Shown: positions 1-11,594 of the stretch, in pieces
Layout of the letters: each line of letters starts with the position of its first letter
How positions within the stretch are numbered: position 1 is the first letter of the stretch
From: Catalinimonas alkaloidigena
GTDB taxonomy: Bacteria; Bacteroidota; Bacteroidia; Cytophagales; Flexibacteraceae
Length of the DNA: 64,000 bases
Direction of reading: 5' to 3'
Assembly: GCF_900100765.1 (NCBI RefSeq)
Contig: NZ_FNFO01000001.1
Span: 1 to 64,000 of the forward strand
The notes under the pieces: generated by a model
The model's database searches: none
Told to the model about the DNA's origin: nothing
Seen by the model: only the letters and a program-made list of their open reading frames with translations
Program-made: the position numbers and the translations under genes

Positions 1-94
1 CTCTCTAGTATAGTTTTTTCGATGTGACATATATTTCTCCCTTTAGTGAATAAGATAGTGCTTTTCCAATTATCCACTGAAACGGGGGAAGGTC

Positions 95-192
95 AAGAGT
101 TAAGAGTTAAGAGTTAAGAGTTAAGAGTTAAGAGTTAAGAGTTAAGAGTTAAGAGTTAAGAGTTAAGAGTTAAGAGTTAAGAGTTAAGAGTT
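95..192. repeat. Heptanucleotide tandem repeat, 14 perfect copies
   Basis: The unit AAGAGTT is repeated 14 times without interruption over 98 bp. There is no gene in bases 1-250, and the array lies just downstream of the terminator of the minus-strand DUF2911 gene. The unit is not a multiple of three and is far too short for a CRISPR repeat. One unmatched copy of the same word (GAGTTAAGAG) occurs in another intergenic gap at 3970-3979. Confidence 0.97.
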
Positions 193-202
193 GCCTTAAA
201 AA

Positions 203-229
203 CAAAAAAGCGGAGAGAACCTCCGCTTG
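203..229 (-). terminator. Rho-independent terminator of the DUF2911/TPR gene
   Basis: On the minus strand the stem AGCGGAG/CTCCGCT (7 bp, 5-nt loop) is followed by a run of six T. It sits about 20 bp beyond the stop codon of the minus-strand gene that ends at 251. Confidence 0.85.
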
Positions 230-250
230 ACGAATCGACCGATGATGCGA

Positions 251-1387
251 TCAGTTGATGTCTTTGCCTTGCTGCAGTTGTTCGATGGCGCTGGCCATGC
301 TGTCTTTGTTGAGTTGATCGGGGGCCTCTTTGTGCGCCATTTTCGCGTACTTCAGCGCTTTTTTGTACTCACCCACGGCCGAGTAGCCCCGCGCCAGCCC
401 CACGTTCACCGGCCAGGTGTGCGGGTACTTTTTGGCATTGGCCTGGAAAATCTTGAGCGCCTCTTCCTTCTGGCCCTGCGCCAGCAGTTGCCGCCCGAGC
501 GAATGCACCTGAAGGGCCGACGCAGTCGGGTGAGCAATGGCTTTTTCCATCGCGGCCATCGCCTCGTCGGTGCGACCGAGCTTGCTCAGAATCTGCGCTT
601 TGGTCTGCAGGGTGGTGAAGTTTTCTTCGCCGATGTAGGGCATACTCACCGCATTTTCGGCCCACTGGAGCGCTTCTTCCAGGTTCAGGTTTTGTTGAAG
701 CAGGTAGTTGGCGGCGGTGTTCCAGCCCTGCCACGTAAAGCCTGCGGAGCTCTGTAATTCTTTCCGCAGGTTGTCCGCGTACAGTTGGGGCATGTCGGGC
801 ACCGCGACGGTGAACGGCAGTTTGATCTTCTCCCACATCAGGGCCACCGTCGTCTGATCGGCTTGGCGGTCGATAAACTCGTAGGTGAGCCACTCGTGCG
901 GTTCGGACGCTTCCGGCTTGGCTTTCACGCGCAGCGCGTCGTCTCTTTCGTCGTAGAAGTAGCTGCCCCAGGCCGTTGCGTTGTTCGAGAAGATCAACGT
1001 CCAGTCTTCGTTTTCCATCGGCACCACGTGGAATCCGTAGGTGCCCGCCTGGAGCGGTTGCCCCTGCACCTGCACGTCGTGTGAGAAGGTGATGGTCGTG
1101 TTTTCGTTTGCGCCGGCGCGCCAGGGAGCCGGGTTGCGGAGGCCGAAGCCCAGGTCGTTAAAGCCGTAGGGTACCAGTTGGCCCCAGATTTTACCGGTGC
1201 GGTCTTCGCCGTTCGGGGCCGTGACGTCCGGGCTGTGGTAGTCGATGGTGACCGAAACCAGATTGCCGATCCATTGCGTAACGGTGGCGTGTTGGTTGTC
1301 GCCGCTGGGCGGGAGGGTCACGTTCTGTGCCTGGGTGGCCGCCACGAGTCCCACGGCGAGGAAGAGGGAAAGCGAAATTTTGTGCAT
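251..1387 (-). CDS. Secreted DUF2911 protein with C-terminal tetratricopeptide repeats
   Basis: The N-terminus (MHKISLSLFLAVGLVAATQAQ) is a clear Sec signal peptide, which is why the ATG at 1387 is preferred over the in-frame start at 1426. Residues of about 25-200 match the DUF2911 domain common in Bacteroidota (motifs KIWGQLVPYG and LQAGTYGFHVVP). The remaining part, about 200-378, is helical and carries TPR-like repeats (for example GRTDEAMAAMEKAIAHP and GEYKKALKYAKMAHKEAP). DUF2911 proteins are periplasmic or exported and have no assigned biochemical role. The TPRs suggest protein-protein contacts. It appears to be a single-gene unit closed by the terminator at 203-229. Confidence 0.85.
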   Translation of the reverse strand: MHKISLSLFLAVGLVAATQAQNVTLPPSGDNQHATVTQWIGNLVSVTIDYHSPDVTAPNGEDRTGKIWGQLVPYGFNDLGFGLRNPAPWRAGANENTTITFSHDVQVQGQPLQAGTYGFHVVPMENEDWTLIFSNNATAWGSYFYDERDDALRVKAKPEASEPHEWLTYEFIDRQADQTTVALMWEKIKLPFTVAVPDMPQLYADNLRKELQSSAGFTWQGWNTAANYLLQQNLNLEEALQWAENAVSMPYIGEENFTTLQTKAQILSKLGRTDEAMAAMEKAIAHPTASALQVHSLGRQLLAQGQKEEALKIFQANAKKYPHTWPVNVGLARGYSAVGEYKKALKYAKMAHKEAPDQLNKDSMASAIEQLQQGKDIN

Positions 1388-1501
1388 AGGGAAGGTAGTT
1401 AAACGGTTCAGCATGAAGCCCGCCAAATAAACGCTTTCGGCCGAAGTCTCAAGCGGAATGGGATGAACGGTCGCGGTGGGGGAGGATGCCGATCCCCCGT
1501 T

Positions 1502-2317
1502 TTAGTGCGTAAGACGATTGGTATTGACGACGGGCTGGGCGGCGGGGTTGAACTGGAAACTGTGCACCGAGCCGTCGGCCTGCACCTCCACGATGCGATA
1601 CCCGTGGTACGCCACGCCCCAGCTCCCGCCGATGTGGCCGTCGAAGCAAAACGATTTCCCCGCCGACACCTTCACGTCGTCGGTCGAATGATCGTGCCCG
1701 TGGAAAACGGCCGCCAGGTTGGGCGTTTGCTCCAGCAAGCGCATCACGTCGGGGCAGTCGATGCTGGCTTTGGCCCAGGTCCGCTGCGGAATGTGGAGAA
1801 ACACAAACACGTGGCTGCGCTTTCGGTGGCGTTGCAGTGCCTCGGCCAGCCAGGCCGTATCGGCGCAAAGGTAGTCTCCCGCGAGGTTGGACGTTTTGCC
1901 GACCACGAACCCGATGTCGTTGAGAGCAAAGTCGTGGTTTTCGCCGTAGCCCCACTGCCGTCGCCACACCGCATCCGTCACCTGATCGTGGTTGCCCTTG
2001 CTGACGTAATACGGTACCTGCAGCCGGTCGAAATGCGTTTTGACGCGCGGAAGCATCTGCGGATCGTCGTGGATCAGATCACCGTTGAAGAACACAAAAT
2101 CCAGTCCCCGCTCGCCGGCTTCCCGATTCAGCCAGTCGACCATCTGTGCATGGGTCTCTTCGAAGGGCGTATCCGGTTGTCCGAAATGCCCATCCGATGC
2201 CACCGCAAAGCGCAACCTGGGCTTCGCCGTGGGGGACGAGAGGCCGGGTGTCGCCAGCGGAGCCGTAGCCAGGAGCGTAGCCGATTGTTTCAGAAACGAA
2301 CGACGGGAAGAAGGCAT
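1502..2317 (-). CDS. Calcineurin-like metallophosphoesterase with Tat-type signal
   Basis: All signature motifs of the binuclear-metal phosphoesterase fold are present in order: SDGHFGQ (D-x-H), FFNGDLIHDD (GD), SKGNHDQ (GNHD) and FHGHDHS (GH-x-H). The start at 2317 gives MPSSRRSFLKQSATLLATAP, a twin-arginine-like leader (RRSFLK), so the enzyme is probably exported folded with its metals. An alternative start at 2356 adds 13 residues with no sequence support. The substrate cannot be told; relatives hydrolyse phosphomonoesters, phosphodiesters or cyclic nucleotides. The gene shares no obvious operon with its neighbours. Confidence 0.88.
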   Translation of the reverse strand: MPSSRRSFLKQSATLLATAPLATPGLSSPTAKPRLRFAVASDGHFGQPDTPFEETHAQMVDWLNREAGERGLDFVFFNGDLIHDDPQMLPRVKTHFDRLQVPYYVSKGNHDQVTDAVWRRQWGYGENHDFALNDIGFVVGKTSNLAGDYLCADTAWLAEALQRHRKRSHVFVFLHIPQRTWAKASIDCPDVMRLLEQTPNLAAVFHGHDHSTDDVKVSAGKSFCFDGHIGGSWGVAYHGYRIVEVQADGSVHSFQFNPAAQPVVNTNRLTH

Positions 2318-2435
2318 AAGGAAGAGAGATTCGGGGCGTAAACGCGTTCGCCTCAAAGTACGGGGATGCCGGGAGGGATTGCAAACGGGTCACAAAAAGA
2401 TAATAAGACGAAAACCCTCGGCCGCTCTCCGGGTT

Positions 2436-2885
2436 ATGAAAAGAATGAACGCAACGGAAAAATGGCTTTTGCTGGGCAACCTGGCCTGGGCGGGTTACCT
2501 GACCGGGCTGATCTGGTACGTGCAATGGGTACATTACCCCATCTTCGCCCGCGCGCAAACCGACTTCGCCCTGTTTCACCGCGCCCACACGTCCACCACC
2601 GGGCAGGTCGTGATGGTCCCCATGCTGGCCGAACTGGCGCTGGCCCTTGCGCTGGTGATCTATGCCGGGCAACGCATCCCGACCGGCTGGGCCTGGGTGG
2701 CGCTGGGGCTGGTGCTGCTCGTCTGGGCCGTGACGTTTTTCATTTCCGTGCCGCTGCACAACCAACTGTCGCACGGCTACGACGAAGCGGCAGCACGACG
2801 ATTGGTCCAGACCAACTGGCTCCGCACCATCGCCTGGACCGCCCGCTTTGGCATCCTCCTGTACGTGGTCAGCCGACAGTTGTAG
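2436..2885 (+). CDS. Small four-helix integral membrane protein, DUF1772-like
   Basis: This 149-residue protein has four hydrophobic segments, at roughly residues 8-28, 50-72, 77-98 and 130-146. Polar conserved-looking features include WYVQWVHYPIF after helix 1 and FHRAHTSTTGQ before helix 2. The spacing of helices and the VPLHNQL motif after helix 3 resemble DUF1772-type membrane proteins, but the match is by eye only. The ATG at 2436 is chosen because upstream in-frame sequence is the antisense of the phosphoesterase gene. Function is unknown. It is divergent from the phosphoesterase gene. Confidence 0.7.
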   Translation: MKRMNATEKWLLLGNLAWAGYLTGLIWYVQWVHYPIFARAQTDFALFHRAHTSTTGQVVMVPMLAELALALALVIYAGQRIPTGWAWVALGLVLLVWAVTFFISVPLHNQLSHGYDEAAARRLVQTNWLRTIAWTARFGILLYVVSRQL

Positions 2886-3088
2886 CGTGTTCGGGAGTAG
2901 AACGTATAGGTGGTATAGGGTACAAAGTACAAAGACGTAATCCTACTGCAAGCTTGTAGCCTACACCGTGCAGGCTTGTGGGCAAAATGCAGTTAGCTTT
3001 CGGTCGGGCAGCGATCTGCTAAACTTGCGGCAGAAGTGGACCTGTGACCTCTGACCCGCAGCCCTACCCACTCTGAAATTTGCAATTT

Positions 3089-3949
3089 TTACTCCTCCGT
3101 CCGAACCGGTTCTACGGTGTAGCCCGCTTGCCGAAGCAGGTGGATCAGTCCGTCGTTGCCGACGAGGTGCAACGCGCCGACGGCAAAGAACGTCGGCGTT
3201 TGCGGCATCATCGCGGCCATCGTGTCGACCCAATGGTGGTTGCGTTCAATCAGAAACACCTCTTCGAAATCGGCATAGCCCGGCGAGGTTTCCAGCATCA
3301 TCTCGTAGACCGGCCGGAGGTTTTCTTCCTGATAATAGCGCTGCATGTCGGCGAACTCTTTCCGCGTACGCCCGATGTCCTGAATGTCTTCCACCAGTTG
3401 TGCGGCTTGCTTGTCGTACGGCATTTTGTCGAACAGCGAAAGTTGGTACTCGGCGGTTTCCAGACCGACGACCTCTTTCTTGGCCTCTTTGGCGCGCATC
3501 ATCAGTTCCACTTCGTACGACTCAGGTGTGCAGCCCAGCAGCTTGCCGAACATCAGCGAATAAAGCATGAAGGGTTTCATCCGCTGCACTTTGTTGAGCG
3601 CCATGCCCAGCGAATCCGAAAAAAAGTGATCGACGAGTTGATAATCCTCGGGCGAGAGCAACGTCTTCAGCGTCAGGTCGTCCGGCATAAACAAGTGCTG
3701 TTGCATGGTCAGCACCATGCCCGGATCGTCCATGTCCAGTTCCAGGGCCAGTTGCTCCGTCTGGTGCAGGGCCGCTTGCATGGCGTCCGTCACGTGCAGG
3801 TCGCGGGCACAGGTCGCGTGGATGGTGCCGTAGAGGTACGACGGGGCCGCCAGATCCCGGCCGGAGATTTTCCAGAGAAGGGCATTTTCGGTAGAGTCGG
3901 CTGGCATGACCGGCGCCAGGTGGAGCAGGAGGGAAAGCAGGAACGTCAT
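3089..3949 (-). CDS. TraB/GumN family protein, secreted
   Basis: The 286-residue product begins with a hydrophobic leader (MTFLLSLLLHLAPVMPADS), then reads ALLWKISGRDLAAPSYLYGTIH, the hallmark opening of the TraB/GumN family. It ends with FFAVGALHLVGNDGLIHLLRQ, the conserved GALHL block. These proteins resemble the TIKI metalloprotease fold; whether this bacterial member is a peptidase is not established. The two GxxH-containing blocks that would form the metal site are present (GTIH and GALH). It is transcribed alone, convergent with the upstream membrane protein gene. Confidence 0.85.
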   Translation of the reverse strand: MTFLLSLLLHLAPVMPADSTENALLWKISGRDLAAPSYLYGTIHATCARDLHVTDAMQAALHQTEQLALELDMDDPGMVLTMQQHLFMPDDLTLKTLLSPEDYQLVDHFFSDSLGMALNKVQRMKPFMLYSLMFGKLLGCTPESYEVELMMRAKEAKKEVVGLETAEYQLSLFDKMPYDKQAAQLVEDIQDIGRTRKEFADMQRYYQEENLRPVYEMMLETSPGYADFEEVFLIERNHHWVDTMAAMMPQTPTFFAVGALHLVGNDGLIHLLRQAGYTVEPVRTEE

Positions 3950-3971
3950 GCCCCTAAAGGTAATGGATTGA

Positions 3972-7325
<3,354 letters not shown>

Positions 7326-7337
7326 CGCCCTTTTCCC

Positions 7338-8789
7338 ATGCAAGACCTTCTTTCGCAGGCCTACGATCCGGAAGCGTTCCGGCAACAGGGCCACCAACTG
7401 ATCGATCAACTGGCCGACTACCTCGCGCAGGCGCGGGCGGGGACGGCGCTACCGGTCATGCCCTGGCGCGAGCCCGCCGAGCAACTGGCGCGGTGGCAAC
7501 AGGAATCCGGGCAGCCCAACGATGCCACCGATCCGCTGGCTTTGCTGCAGGCCGTGGTACAGGAGTCGATTCACCTGCACCATCCGCGCTACATGGGCCA
7601 TCAGGTGTGCGCACCGGTGCCGCTGGCGGCCCTCGCCGGACTGGTCAGTAACCTTCTTAACAACGGGGCTGCCGTGTACGAAATGGGGAGCGTCTCCACT
7701 GCCCTCGAAAAGATTGTGGTAGGCGAACTGGCACGTGCCATCGGATTTCCGCTTGACGCCGACGGGGTGCTGACCTCGGGCGGGACCCTGGCCAACCTGA
7801 CGGCCCTGCTGGCGGCGCGTCAGCTAAAAGCCGGTTTCAACGCCTGGCACGAGGGGACCGAGCCACGGCTGGCCCTGTTGGTCTCGGAAGAGGCGCATTA
7901 CTGCGTGTCACGCGCCGTGAAGGTGATGGGCTGGGGCGAAGGCGGAATTATAAAAGTGCCGGTAAACGACCGGTTTCAGATCCGACTCGATGCATTGGAG
8001 GACTGTAAAGCGCAGGCAGAAGCCGAGGGCCGACAGGTGATTGCCGTCGTCGGAAGTGCTTGTTCTACGTCGACCGGTGCGTACGACGACCTGAACGGAC
8101 TGGCCGACTTCTGTGACCGTCATGGGCTCTGGCTTCATGTGGACGGGGCGCATGGCGGCGGGGTGGTTTTCTCCGAGAAGTACCGCTCGCGCGTGCGCGG
8201 CCTGGAACGGGCCGACTCCGTCGCGATCGATTTTCACAAAATGCTGATGACGCCGGCGCTGGTGACCGGGCTGGTGTTCCGGCAGGGGAAACATGCGTAC
8301 GCCTCGTTTGCGCAGCGCGCGCAGTATCTGCTGGGCGACACGCCGGAAGACGAGTGGTACAACCTGGCGCACCGCACCTACGAGTGCACGAAGCTGATGA
8401 TGAGCCTGAAAGTCTACACCCTGTTGCGGACGTATGGCCCGGCGCTATTCGCCCAGAACGTCGACCGGCTCTACGATCTGGCCCAAACGTTCGCTCAGAA
8501 AATTCAGGCGCATCCGCAATTTCAGTTGCCCGTTGCGCCGCAGGCCAACATCGTTTGTTTCCGCTACTGCCCCGAAGGCGAAGCGGACCTCAACGCGCTG
8601 AACCGGCGCATCCGGCGGCAGTTGCTGGAAGAAGGGAATTTCTACATTGTGCAGACGCAGTTGGGAAGCGACGTCTACCTCCGTACCACCTTGATGAATC
8701 CGTTTACGAGCGAGACCGACTTAGACGCTTTGCTAACGGAGGTGGAGCGCATCGGCACGACAACCCAAACTACGAGGGTAGAGGCATGA
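7338..8789 (+). CDS. Group II PLP-dependent decarboxylase (aromatic-amino-acid / diaminobutyrate type)
   Basis: The 483-residue protein has the fold-type I group II decarboxylase layout: a substrate-side motif HHPRYMGHQ, the cofactor region TSGGTLANLTAL, the LHVDGAHGGG block whose Asp binds the pyridine nitrogen, and DFHKMLMTP with the Schiff-base Lys301. Family members decarboxylate L-2,4-diaminobutyrate, glutamate, cysteine sulfinate or aromatic amino acids; the substrate cannot be set from sequence alone. The product would be an amine plus CO2 in the cytoplasm. It follows the beta-galactosidase gene by 12 bp, but no metabolic link is evident. Confidence 0.87.
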   Translation: MQDLLSQAYDPEAFRQQGHQLIDQLADYLAQARAGTALPVMPWREPAEQLARWQQESGQPNDATDPLALLQAVVQESIHLHHPRYMGHQVCAPVPLAALAGLVSNLLNNGAAVYEMGSVSTALEKIVVGELARAIGFPLDADGVLTSGGTLANLTALLAARQLKAGFNAWHEGTEPRLALLVSEEAHYCVSRAVKVMGWGEGGIIKVPVNDRFQIRLDALEDCKAQAEAEGRQVIAVVGSACSTSTGAYDDLNGLADFCDRHGLWLHVDGAHGGGVVFSEKYRSRVRGLERADSVAIDFHKMLMTPALVTGLVFRQGKHAYASFAQRAQYLLGDTPEDEWYNLAHRTYECTKLMMSLKVYTLLRTYGPALFAQNVDRLYDLAQTFAQKIQAHPQFQLPVAPQANIVCFRYCPEGEADLNALNRRIRRQLLEEGNFYIVQTQLGSDVYLRTTLMNPFTSETDLDALLTEVERIGTTTQTTRVEA

Positions 8790-8821
8790 TCGCTGAAAAG
8801 CGTGGCTAGCCCGTACCGCTC

Positions 8822-10477
8822 CTAACTGCTCTCGATCAGTTCCTCGGCGTTTTTGAGAGACACCGCCGTCGGAGGTTCGCCGCTGATCATCTGCGCAATT
8901 TCGGCGACACGTTCCCGTTCGGTGAGGTGGCGGATTTTGCTGACCGTCCGTTCGGCCGAACTGTCTTTGTAAACGTAGTAGTGATCCTGCCCACAAGCCG
9001 CGATTTGCGGCAGGTGCGTGATGGCGATGACCTGGTGATTCCGCCCCATCTGCTTCATGATGCTGCCCATTTTGATCGCGATCTCGCCCGAAATGCCGGT
9101 ATCGATCTCATCGAAAATGATGGTCGGCAAGGCCGTTTTGTCGGCCAGAAGGTACTTCACGCTCAGCATCAACCGCGAAAATTCACCGCCGGAAGCGACC
9201 TGTTTCAGGGGTTGCGGGGCAATGCCCTTGTTGGCCGAGAAGAGAAACGAAATCTGGTCGGCACCGCTGTAGGTAGGCACAATCGGGTCGAGTTTCATCT
9301 GAACCGTGCTGTTGGGCATGCCCAGACTCCGCAGCGTTTGCAACAGTTCCTTTTCGATGCTGCCCAGCACCGCCTTGCGCGATTCGGTGAGGTGGGTCGC
9401 CGCCTGTTGCAGTTGTTTTTGCAGGGCTTGCAGTTGCTTTTGCGTCGACGCAATCTGTTCGTCGTAGTTCAGAATAGCGTCCACGTCCCGTTCCAACCCC
9501 TCGGCGATGTCGATTAATTCTTCCGTTGTGGAAACGCTGTGCTTTTTTTGAAGTGAGAAGAGCGTATCGAGCCGATCCTGCAACAGTTCGGTCTTGGCCG
9601 GATCGACCTCCACCTTCGTCTCTTCGCTGCCCAGTTCGTCGGCAATGTCGCGTAGCTCAATCAGGCAACTTTGCAGGCGGTCGCGCAGGTGCACGTAGCT
9701 TTTCGAGTAATGGCTGATCTTGTCCAACCCCTGCGAAGCGCTCTGCACCTGCTGGTCGGCGGCACCTTCGGCGTTGGTCAGGTATTCGAGCGCCAGCACC
9801 AGCCGCGATTTGATCTCCTCTGCGTTTTCCAGTACTTCCAGTTCGGACTCGATTTCCTCCTGTTCGCCCCGGCGCAGTTGGGCTGCGTTCAGTTCTTCCA
9901 GAAGAAAGTTCTTGTAGTCCAGCTCTTTACGGGCCTGAGCTGCGGCTGCTTGCAGTCGCTGAAACCGATCCTCGGTCTCGCGAAACGCGTGGTAGATTTG
10001 ATGATAGACGTCGCGTAGCGCCTGGTTCTGCGCGTACGAATCCACCACGTTGATCTGAAACTGGTTGGTGGCCAGCATCAGGTTGTCGTGTTGCGAGTGG
10101 ATGTCCATCAGGTACGAGCCCAGCGCTTTGATGACGTCGAGGGTTGCGGGCGTATCGTTCACAAAGGCGCGCGATTTGCCACTCGGCGAAATTTCCCGGC
10201 GGATGATGCACGTCTCGTCGTAGTCGAGTTCGGACGTTTCGAACAGGTGCCTCAGGTCGTACGCGGAGATGTCGAACGTGCCTTCCACCACGCATTTTTT
10301 CTGCTGGTCGTAGACCAGGCGCGAATCGGACCGGTTGCCCATCAGTAACCCTAGGGCCCCCAGCATGATCGATTTACCCGCACCGGTTTCTCCCGTAATG
10401 ATGTTCAGCGCGCGCCCGGGTTCCAGATCGAGGTGATGGATGAGCGCGTAATTCTTAATGAGAAGATGTTTGAGCAT
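8822..10477 (-). CDS. recN: DNA repair ATPase RecN
   Basis: This SMC-like protein has the Walker A GETGAGKS at residues 29-36 after MLKHLLIKNYALI, a central coiled coil (about 150-370), and a C-terminal half with ASGGEFSRLMLSVK (signature), IIFDEIDTGISG (Walker B) and VIAITHLPQIA. The 551-residue length is typical. RecN helps hold and resect broken DNA ends during recombinational repair. The start at 10477 gives the canonical N-terminus; the longer 10519 start does not. It is the last gene of the minus-strand bamD-rpoZ-coaBC-porD-recN run, 118 bp after porD. Confidence 0.96.
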   Translation of the reverse strand: MLKHLLIKNYALIHHLDLEPGRALNIITGETGAGKSIMLGALGLLMGNRSDSRLVYDQQKKCVVEGTFDISAYDLRHLFETSELDYDETCIIRREISPSGKSRAFVNDTPATLDVIKALGSYLMDIHSQHDNLMLATNQFQINVVDSYAQNQALRDVYHQIYHAFRETEDRFQRLQAAAAQARKELDYKNFLLEELNAAQLRRGEQEEIESELEVLENAEEIKSRLVLALEYLTNAEGAADQQVQSASQGLDKISHYSKSYVHLRDRLQSCLIELRDIADELGSEETKVEVDPAKTELLQDRLDTLFSLQKKHSVSTTEELIDIAEGLERDVDAILNYDEQIASTQKQLQALQKQLQQAATHLTESRKAVLGSIEKELLQTLRSLGMPNSTVQMKLDPIVPTYSGADQISFLFSANKGIAPQPLKQVASGGEFSRLMLSVKYLLADKTALPTIIFDEIDTGISGEIAIKMGSIMKQMGRNHQVIAITHLPQIAACGQDHYYVYKDSSAERTVSKIRHLTERERVAEIAQMISGEPPTAVSLKNAEELIESS

Positions 10478-10595
10478 GATGTCGGCGAATCTCCACGGGT
10501 GGTTCCTGCGCATACGCAAAGGACGGTCCCTGAGATGCAGTGCAAAAGTACGGCAACGCGGTGGGGATTGACAAATGGCACCAACGGAGGGAAGG

Positions 10596-11504
10596 TCAGT
10601 TCTTCACCAACTCCTCGTACTGGTCGGTTTTTGTGGGATCGAGTTCGGCCAGCAGGTTATACGCCTGCTGCTTTTCCTGCGGCGCTCCCTTGGTGAACAT
10701 GGAAATGAGTTCGTCGCGCTTGGTATCGAAAAACAGGTTGGCCACGAGGCAAATCGGCTTTTGTTTCCGCACGGTCTGAATTTTGGTCAGCATGTCGAGT
10801 GCCTGCGCACGGGCCTGGTCGGCGTCTTTCTGGAAGTTGTCCAGCCCCAGGCGGTAGTAGTTGTAGAGGCCTTCGCGGAACGGTTCTACCTGCGGGTTGA
10901 GCATGTTTTCGGTCAGCCAGTAGCGTTCGTTCGTGCCGTCGAACGCTTTCCAGCCCGTCCCGCCCGACTGCGAGGCGTTGGTCGCAATCTGTTGTGCTTT
11001 CAGGAAAAAATTCCGGCCGCCCATTTTCGAGAAGGTGTCGTAATCGTAGCCGAGGATGATGTTGGCATAAAACGCCAGCAGTGAAGTCAACTGGCTGGAA
11101 TACGAGTTTTCGTTGAAATCCATCGGCTGGTTCTGCGTGTACTCGAACTTCCAGCTCTGGTCCAGGTAGTTGAACACCAGCGTCTGGTAGTTTGTCCCGT
11201 AAACCGGACGCGACGACTGGATTTGCACGCGGGCGTTGTATTGCCCCTGCGGCAGATTGCCCCGTTCGTTGTCGAGCGTGATGACCAGGTTGCAGTTGAT
11301 GCGCTCTTCCACCGAATACGAGTCGCCGGTCCAGCGGCGCGTGTTCATGAAGTTGGCGATGGAAGTCTGCATTTGCGGAAAAATGGAGCGATCCACGTTC
11401 TGCACAGCGTCGTCCACAATCACGACGTTGCAGTTGAGTTCCTGCGCGAAAGCTGGAACGGCCAAAATGAGAATGCTCAGTAGCGTGACACCTAAACTAC
11501 GCAT
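10596..11504 (-). CDS. porD: Type IX secretion system protein PorD (DUF4835)
   Basis: The mature sequence begins QELNCNVVIVDDAVQNVDRS after a signal peptide (MRSLGVTLLSILILAVPAFA). It continues with FMNTRRWTGDSYSVEERINC and the C-terminal block that ends in LLAELDPTKTDQYEELVKN. This is the DUF4835/PorD family, found with the Bacteroidota type IX secretion system and gliding machinery; its exact role there is not known. The position between coaBC and recN is one I recall for this gene in the phylum. The ATG at 11504 is chosen because it starts the signal peptide. Confidence 0.9.
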   Translation of the reverse strand: MRSLGVTLLSILILAVPAFAQELNCNVVIVDDAVQNVDRSIFPQMQTSIANFMNTRRWTGDSYSVEERINCNLVITLDNERGNLPQGQYNARVQIQSSRPVYGTNYQTLVFNYLDQSWKFEYTQNQPMDFNENSYSSQLTSLLAFYANIILGYDYDTFSKMGGRNFFLKAQQIATNASQSGGTGWKAFDGTNERYWLTENMLNPQVEPFREGLYNYYRLGLDNFQKDADQARAQALDMLTKIQTVRKQKPICLVANLFFDTKRDELISMFTKGAPQEKQQAYNLLAELDPTKTDQYEELVKN

Positions 11505-11594
11505 GCGTAAGAGGTCGTTTATCGTGTGAGAAGTCATCTGAAGTTGTGAGGCGGAGCCCGGCCCGCCCACCACGGGAGCGGTTTTCTTCCAACC

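Noticed and set aside
95-192. Possible CRISPR array
   Set aside because: The unit is 7 bp with no spacers; CRISPR repeats are about 21-48 bp separated by unique spacers.
1463-2341. A 292-codon plus-strand frame across the phosphoesterase gene
   Set aside because: It is an antisense shadow; the minus strand has all metallophosphoesterase motifs in one frame.
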